This document shows positions 5,457 through 9,402 of a stretch of DNA of 9,402 bases, in pieces. A program made the position numbers and the translations under genes. The DNA comes from Acidobacteriota bacterium (GTDB lineage Bacteria > Acidobacteriota > Blastocatellia > Pyrinomonadales > Pyrinomonadaceae). The notes under the pieces were generated by a model. The model was not told where the DNA came from. It saw nothing but the letters and a program-made list of their open reading frames with translations, and did no database searches. The stretch lies in assembly GCA_005790265.1 (NCBI GenBank), contig SXVE01000155.1, forward strand, positions 1 to 9,402, in the 5' to 3' direction. The first letter of the stretch is position 1, and the number at the start of each line of letters is the position of its first letter.

Positions 5457-6212
5457 ATGAAAAATACGGTCGAAAGATTTTCCAATCGTGTTGAAAACTA
5501 CGTCAAATATCGTCCTGATTATCCGCCGGAAGTGCTGGATTTGTTTCGCGATGAAATGAATCTGCACGAAGATTCAATCGTCGCCGACGTCGGCGCGGGA
5601 ACGGGAATTTCCGCGCGAATGTTTCTCGCAAACGGCAACCGAGTTTACGCCGTCGAACCGAACGCGGCGATGCGCGAGGCGGCGCAGAATTACCTAAAGG
5701 ATTTTTCGCAGCTCGAAATTGTTGACGGAACTGCGGAGAACACGAATTTGCCCGACGATTCGGTTGATTTCGTTATTGCGGCGCAGGCGTTTCACTGGTT
5801 TGACTGGCAAAAAACCAACGTCGAATTCAAGCGAATCCTGCGCGAAAACGGTTACGCCGCGCTGATCTGGAACGAGCGTTTGCTCGAGGCGAACGATTTT
5901 CTGCGCGAATACGAAGCGATTTTGAAAAAATTCGGCACCGATTACGATCAAACGCGCCACGATAATATTGAAGAAAAGGTTTTGCGCGAATTTTTTCGGG
6001 CGGAATTTCGGCGCAAAACCTTTTCCAACGTGCAAACCGTTGATTTTGACGGCTTAAAAGGCAGAGTTTTGTCGTCGTCTTATATGCCGTCGGAGGAAAG
6101 CGCGAATTTCGATCCGATGGTGAATGAATTGCAGCGCGTCTTTGCCAAATACGCTGAAAACGGTAAAATACAGATTCTATACGATACAAATGTTTTCTAC
6201 ACCCGATTTTGA
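5457..6212 (+). CDS. Class I SAM-dependent methyltransferase (Methyltransf_11 type)
   Basis: A 251-residue soluble methyltransferase of unknown substrate. The N-terminus carries FSNRVENYVKYRPDYP (8-23), typical of a subgroup of small-molecule methyltransferases. The SAM-binding motif I is VADVGAGTG (42-50), the acidic end of strand 2 is VEPN (66-69) with Glu67, motif II-like DGTAENTNLPDDSVD spans 90-104, and AAQAFHWFD (108-116) follows. All core SAM elements are intact. TATAAA (5446-5451) sits 5 nt before the ATG, but no -35 is obvious. The gene ends 3 nt before mqnD, so the two are probably co-translated. The position suggests a role linked to quinone chemistry, but the sequence does not look like a canonical MenG/UbiE, so this is a hypothesis only. 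Confidence 0.88.
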   Translation: MKNTVERFSNRVENYVKYRPDYPPEVLDLFRDEMNLHEDSIVADVGAGTGISARMFLANGNRVYAVEPNAAMREAAQNYLKDFSQLEIVDGTAENTNLPDDSVDFVIAAQAFHWFDWQKTNVEFKRILRENGYAALIWNERLLEANDFLREYEAILKKFGTDYDQTRHDNIEEKVLREFFRAEFRRKTFSNVQTVDFDGLKGRVLSSSYMPSEESANFDPMVNELQRVFAKYAENGKIQILYDTNVFYTRF

Positions 6213-6215
6213 TTT

Positions 6216-7070
6216 ATGGAAGTTACGAGTAAACCTGCAACCAAAACGATAACAGTCGCGCATTCGCCCGATTCGGACGATGCTTTTATGTTTTACGGTC
6301 TGGCGACGAACAAGCTGGAAACCGACGGATTGAAATTTGAACATACGCTGAAAGATATTCAAACGCTGAACGAAGACGCGAAAAACGGCGTTTACGACGT
6401 AACGGCGATCAGCTTTCACGCCTATGCGTATATTGACGATAAATACGCGCTGCTGCCGCACGGCGCGAGCATCGGCGACAAATACGGTCCGATTGTCGTC
6501 TCAAAAGACCCGCGCAAACCGGAAGAAATCGGGACGATGAAAATCGCTGTTCCCGGCGAATTGACCAGCGCGTTCCTCGCTTTGCGCATTTACAATCAGG
6601 ATTTTGAATACGTTGTCGTTCCGTTCGACGAAATTATTGATTACGTGCAAAAAGGCAAAGCCGACGCCGGACTGCTTATTCACGAAGGTCAGCTTTTTTA
6701 CAAACAGATGGGACTTAGCAAAGTCTTGGATTTAGGCGAATGGTGGCACGAGCAAACCGGTCTGCCGCTGCCGATGGGCGGAAACGTCATTCGGCGCGAT
6801 CTCGGCGAAGATTTAATGCGCAAAGTTTCGCAGATTCTGCACAAAAGCATTAAATATTCGCTCGACAACCGCGAAGACGCGCTCGCCTACGCGATGCAGT
6901 TTGCCCGCGATATGCCGACCGAACTCGCCGACCGTTTCGTCGGAATGTGGGTCAACGAATTAACGCTCGATTACGGCGACCGCGGACGCGAAGGCGTCAA
7001 ACGTCTGCTCGAAGCCGGTTACGAAAAAGGAATTATTCCGCACCGCGTCGAAGTAAACTTCGTTGATTAA
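6216..7070 (+). CDS. mqnD: 1,4-dihydroxy-6-naphthoate synthase MqnD (futalosine pathway)
   Basis: Converts cyclic de-hypoxanthine futalosine to 1,4-dihydroxy-6-naphthoate in the menaquinone pathway that bypasses MenF-MenC. The 284-residue protein has the periplasmic-binding-protein-like fold of the MqnA/MqnD family. It shows VAHSPDSDDAFMFYGL (14-29), DIQTLNEDAKNG (47-58), ISFHAYAYI (65-73), AVPGELTSAFLAL (111-123), AGLLIHEG (151-158) with His156 as the expected catalytic His, and DLGEWWHEQTGLPLPMGG (172-189). The WW and TGLPLP segments favour MqnD over MqnA. The first motif reads PDSDD where Thermus MqnD has PCPND. The ATG follows the methyltransferase stop by 3 nt with no separate ribosome site, pointing to translational coupling. 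A strong terminator ends the unit. Confidence 0.92.
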   Translation: MEVTSKPATKTITVAHSPDSDDAFMFYGLATNKLETDGLKFEHTLKDIQTLNEDAKNGVYDVTAISFHAYAYIDDKYALLPHGASIGDKYGPIVVSKDPRKPEEIGTMKIAVPGELTSAFLALRIYNQDFEYVVVPFDEIIDYVQKGKADAGLLIHEGQLFYKQMGLSKVLDLGEWWHEQTGLPLPMGGNVIRRDLGEDLMRKVSQILHKSIKYSLDNREDALAYAMQFARDMPTELADRFVGMWVNELTLDYGDRGREGVKRLLEAGYEKGIIPHRVEVNFVD

Positions 7071-7108
7071 CTTTTTTGATGAACAATCTGATTTTTCGCC
7101 CGGAAAAA

Positions 7109-7145
7109 GCGCGCCGCTAAATTATTCAGCGGCGCGCTTTTTTTT
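7109..7145 (+). terminator. Rho-independent terminator after mqnD
   Basis: GCGCGCCGCT (7109-7118) pairs perfectly with AGCGGCGCGC (7128-7137) across a 9-nt AT-rich loop, followed at once by eight Ts (7138-7145). An A-run precedes the stem. It lies 39 bp after the mqnD stop and closes the ubiX-methyltransferase-mqnD direction of transcription. Confidence 0.93.
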
Positions 7146-7208
7146 GATTTTTAACAGAAGAAATCAAACTCTTTTTCGGTGCCGCGCATCTATTTGCTAG
7201 CTTCTACA

Positions 7209-8051
7209 ATGAAAAAAATTATGAAAAAGACGCGAATTTTTTTATTTATACTGACCGTTTTCTGTATTTCGTCAATCAACCTGCCGGCGCAAACATCGAA
7301 CATCGCCAAGAGCAATATGAGTCAGGCGGAAATTGACCGAATCGTCAAAAAATTTACCGACAACGAAGCCGCTTTCCGCAACGCTTTGACCAATTACGTT
7401 TTCAATCGGAGCGCGACGGTGCAAACCATCGGAATGGGCGGTCAGGTAACGGGCACTTATCGGCGAGATTCTTTTATGAATCTGACTGAAGACGGCAGAC
7501 GATTTGAACGCATCAATTTTTTCCCGATTTCGACTTTAACGGAAATCACCGTCACGCCCGAAGATTTGGAAGATTTGGGAGGCGTTAATCCATTTGCGTT
7601 AGAGCCTTCGGCAATTAACCTCTACAATATTTCGTATCTCGGCAAAGAAAAAATTGACGAGCTGAACCTGCACGTTTTTGAAGTGACGCCGAAAGTCATC
7701 CCCGACCCGAAAAAATCCAAGCTAAGATTGTTTACCGGCAGAATTTGGGTTGACGATCAGGATTTTATGATCGTTAAATCGAAAGGAAAAGCTGTTCCCG
7801 AGACTAAACAGAGCAAATATCCGATTGTCGAAACGTGGCGCGAAAATATTGACGGAAAATATTGGTTTCCTTCGTATATCGCTTCGGATGACGAGCTTGT
7901 TTTTGACAGCGGACAAGCAGTGAAATTAAGAATGCGCGTTAAATATAACAACTATAAACAAGGCACAAGCGACGTGAAGATTTTGGACGACGATGTGGTC
8001 GTTGATGAAACTCCGAAACCTGCGCCGACTTCGACGCCGAAAAAACCGTAA
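7209..8051 (+). CDS. Exported LolA/LolB-like (outer-membrane lipoprotein-sorting fold) protein
   Basis: A 280-residue secreted protein of unknown specific function. The N-terminus is a signal peptide: MKKIMKKTR, a hydrophobic core (IFLFILTVFCISSI), and a cleavage region near NLPAQTS. The mature part has alternating strand-like segments (GQVTGTYRRDSFMNL, RIWVDDQDFMIVKSKGKA, GKYWFPSYIASDDEL, KLRMRVKYNNYKQ) that resemble the half-barrel of LolA/LolB or RseB-type proteins; this is fold-level similarity by eye. It ends in a Pro/Thr/Lys tail (PKPAPTSTPKKP). There is no lipobox Cys. I prefer ATG 7209; ATG 7221 also gives a clean signal peptide, and GTG 7179 would add an unlikely extension. No clear Shine-Dalgarno is seen. 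It stands alone between a terminator and a hairpin. Confidence 0.7.
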   Translation: MKKIMKKTRIFLFILTVFCISSINLPAQTSNIAKSNMSQAEIDRIVKKFTDNEAAFRNALTNYVFNRSATVQTIGMGGQVTGTYRRDSFMNLTEDGRRFERINFFPISTLTEITVTPEDLEDLGGVNPFALEPSAINLYNISYLGKEKIDELNLHVFEVTPKVIPDPKKSKLRLFTGRIWVDDQDFMIVKSKGKAVPETKQSKYPIVETWRENIDGKYWFPSYIASDDELVFDSGQAVKLRMRVKYNNYKQGTSDVKILDDDVVVDETPKPAPTSTPKKP

Positions 8052-8064
8052 TATTTTAATATTT

Positions 8065-8137
8065 AATTGAAAACGGAAAGTGGAAAATAAAGAGCAATTT
8101 GTTTTGCTTTTTAATTTTCCACTTTCCATTTTCAATT
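8065..8137. repeat. Long inverted repeat between convergent genes, touching the plsC stop
   Basis: Arms of 24 bp (8065-8088 and 8114-8137) pair at 23 of 24 positions; the left arm begins AATTGAAAACGGAAAGTGG. Further inner pairing AGCAA (8093-8097) with TTGCT (8104-8108) closes to a 6-nt loop. It begins 13 nt after the stop of the LolA-like gene, and its last two bases lie within the plsC stop codon (8136-8138). It may act as a bidirectional terminator, but the stem is A/T-rich and lacks a proper T-tail. Confidence 0.8.
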
Positions 8138-8927
8138 ATTTCCCCAGTTCTTCCGCAATCGCCGCGCGCGTTTTGATTAATAAATCCGGCAAATCCTGCT
8201 CGATTGTTTTTCCGCGCGTTTCAATCGGCGGCAGTAAAACGATTTCCATTGTGCCGGGATTAGCGACGCCGGTTTTTTTGCCCATTAAATAATCGGTGTT
8301 TTTGATGGCGACCGGCACGATTGCCGCGCCGGTTTGGATGGCGACGTGAAACGCGCCTTTTTTAAACGGCAAAAGCTCGCCGGGCATCGCGCGCGTACCT
8401 TCGGCGAAAATGCCGAACGAATAACCGCCGTCAACCGTGCGCCGCACTTTTTCCATCGTCTGCTTGGCGCGTTCGGGATTTGAGCGGTCAATCGCGACGA
8501 AATCAATAAACTGCATTCCTGTTCCTAAAACCGGAACTTTCAAAACTTCCTTTTTGGCGATCAAACCGATGCGTTTTCCGGCGTAAGCGAACAAGGCGGT
8601 CGTATCAATATACGAACGATGATTAGCGACGAAAATATACGATTTGTTTTCTTCCAGATTTTCCTTGCCCGAAACTTTCACTTTGATTCCCGACCAGCGA
8701 ATCCACGCTTTTGAACCCCAAACGCAGAGACGGTAAATTTTCATTCGCCGATTCAATAACTGTAAAACGATCATCGCCGGCAGCGCGCCGAACAAAAGCA
8801 AAATTCCGGCGAGCGCTAAACTCCACCAATAACGCAGTTTGCCCGCGAAACTAGATTTGTTAGACTCTTTGACGGGAAACGTCAATTTTACATTTTCGCT
8901 GATCGCTTCGAGAGGAAAATTCTGCAT
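8136..8927 (-). CDS. plsC: 1-acyl-sn-glycerol-3-phosphate acyltransferase (PlsC family)
   Basis: Predicted inner-membrane enzyme that acylates lysophosphatidic acid to phosphatidic acid in phospholipid synthesis. The 263-residue protein has a hydrophobic N-terminal segment (about 34-57, WWSLALAGILLLFGALPAMI). Acyltransferase motifs are all present: NHRSYIDT (101-108, the H-x4-D catalytic pair), VAIDRSN (148-154), FAEGTRAMPGELLPFKKG (177-194, the EGTR phosphate-binding motif) and VPVAI (209-213). An N-terminal extension of about 30 residues precedes the usual start of the family, but no other ATG lies before residue 52, so 8927 is retained. Its start codon overlaps that of the divergent peptidase gene by two bases. 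Related lysophospholipid acyltransferases cannot be ruled out. Confidence 0.9.
   Translation of the reverse strand: MQNFPLEAISENVKLTFPVKESNKSSFAGKLRYWWSLALAGILLLFGALPAMIVLQLLNRRMKIYRLCVWGSKAWIRWSGIKVKVSGKENLEENKSYIFVANHRSYIDTTALFAYAGKRIGLIAKKEVLKVPVLGTGMQFIDFVAIDRSNPERAKQTMEKVRRTVDGGYSFGIFAEGTRAMPGELLPFKKGAFHVAIQTGAAIVPVAIKNTDYLMGKKTGVANPGTMEIVLLPPIETRGKTIEQDLPDLLIKTRAAIAEELGK
8911..8916 (+). promoter_or_regulatory. Shine-Dalgarno of the M14 peptidase gene
   Basis: AGAGGA lies 9 nt before the ATG at 8926. It is the only convincing Shine-Dalgarno before a long gene in this window, and it supports a start that overlaps the divergent plsC start. Confidence 0.55.
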
Positions 8928-9402
8928 GAAAATCAGTTTAAGATTAAACCGTCAAAGTTCAAAATTCGCTTGCAAATCTTTCAATAATTTACGTTCGTCG
9001 GCGCTCGCCGCCGTTTTTGTCGCGCTGTTTGCCGCTTCAATTTTCGCGCAAAAAGCGCCGCCGTCGCCGCAATCGGTTTTAGGTTTTCAGCCAACCGACG
9101 ATAAAACCGTCGCCGATTGGTCGCAGATCACCGATTATTTTCAAAAACTCGACCAATCGAGCGACAAAGTAAAAGTGCAGCAAATCGGCGTCTCGACCAA
9201 CGGCAAACCGATGATCGTCGCGTTTATTTCGTCCGCCGATAACATCAAAAACCTCGAAAAATATCGAAAAATCAATCAGCAGTTGGCGAATCCGAACGTT
9301 GTTACAATTCAAACCGAGCCGAACAACGCGGTTGAAAATTTAATCAATCAAGGCAAAACCATCATTTCGATTTCATGTTCGATTCACGCGACCGAAGTCG
9401 TC
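8926..9402 (+). CDS. Secreted M14-family zinc carboxypeptidase, N-terminal part (runs off window)
   Basis: The first 159 codons of a longer gene, open at the window end. Residues 1-42 form a long signal peptide: a basic stretch, hydrophobic core (SSALAAVFVALFAASIF) and cleavage near FAQK. The mature start PPSPQSVLGFQPTDDKTVADW (45-65) and the following WSQITDYFQKLDQSSDKVKV and STNGKPMIVAFIS segments match the pro/N-terminal layout of bacterial secreted M14 metallopeptidases. SIHATE (152-157) provides the H-x-x-E zinc motif, with His154 and Glu157 as ligands; the third ligand and catalytic Glu must lie beyond the window. No other start codon is available before about residue 96, and AGAGGA upstream supports the ATG at 8926. 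Likely a periplasmic or extracellular peptidase. Confidence 0.85.
   Translation, partial: MKISLRLNRQSSKFACKSFNNLRSSALAAVFVALFAASIFAQKAPPSPQSVLGFQPTDDKTVADWSQITDYFQKLDQSSDKVKVQQIGVSTNGKPMIVAFISSADNIKNLEKYRKINQQLANPNVVTIQTEPNNAVENLINQGKTIISISCSIHATEVV
8935..8962 (-). promoter_or_regulatory. Candidate plsC promoter inside the peptidase gene
   Basis: On the minus strand TTGAAC (8957-8962) and TAAACT (8935-8940) are 16 bp apart. The -10 ends 7 nt before the plsC ATG, implying a leaderless mRNA. It lies within the first codons of the divergent peptidase gene. Both hexamers are imperfect. Confidence 0.25.

Noticed and set aside
5694..6189. Two overlapping antisense frames opposite the methyltransferase gene
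   Set aside because: They are shadows of a gene with clear SAM-binding motifs; the composition is rich in Arg/Phe as expected from the reverse of its codons.
7179..7208. GTG start giving a 10-residue extension of the LolA-like protein
   Set aside because: It puts MPRIYLLAST before the natural signal peptide. ATG 7209 or 7221 gives a conventional signal sequence.

Overview
The window reads as a chromosomal stretch from a Gram-negative, menaquinone-using bacterium with a mid-range base composition. Genes rich in GCG, CGC and GAA codons are separated by AT-rich gaps. Three points suggest Acidobacteriota, possibly class Blastocatellia: futalosine-pathway MqnD in place of the Men route, an HtrA-like protease fused to TPRs, and a secreted M14 peptidase with an SPQSVLGFQP-type N-terminus. 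This placement is an inference from protein character; there is no rRNA or marker gene to confirm it.

Layout. 1-174: AT-rich sequence with a short GC-rich tandem repeat. 175-618 (-): rpiB, ribose-5-phosphate isomerase B. 619-849: divergent control region with an exact 12-bp tandem repeat. 850-1719 (+): MerR-type regulator with a CarH/LitR-like cobalamin module. 1943-3379 (+): exported HtrA-like serine protease with about seven TPRs. 3381-3504: long hairpin between convergent genes. 3509-4264 (-): larB. 4265-4736: AT-rich gap with a perfect dyad or minus-strand terminator and a doubtful small ORF. 4737-5360 (+): ubiX. 5349-5445: heptad-repeat hairpin that overlaps the ubiX stop. 5457-6212 (+): class I methyltransferase. 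6216-7070 (+): mqnD, followed by a textbook terminator at 7109-7145. 7209-8051 (+): exported LolA/LolB-like protein. 8065-8137: third long hairpin. 8136-8927 (-): plsC-like acyltransferase. 8926-9402 (+): N-terminal part of a secreted M14 zinc carboxypeptidase that runs off the end.

How the genes relate. The clearest functional group is ubiX - methyltransferase - mqnD. MqnD makes 1,4-dihydroxy-6-naphthoate for menaquinone. UbiX supplies prenylated FMN to UbiD-type decarboxylases, which are proposed late in the same pathway. The methyltransferase lies 3 nt ahead of mqnD. The other genes look like single-gene units for sugar-phosphate metabolism, light/B12-type regulation, nickel-pincer cofactor synthesis, phospholipid synthesis and cell-envelope proteolysis.

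No complete new multi-gene system is visible. The strongest leads are a CarH-like regulator with altered cobalamin-contact positions and an unusual tandem repeat upstream, a set of long intergenic hairpins that abut or overlap stop codons, and a pattern of genes with no Shine-Dalgarno and -10-like boxes almost at the start codon, including a divergent gene pair whose start codons overlap.
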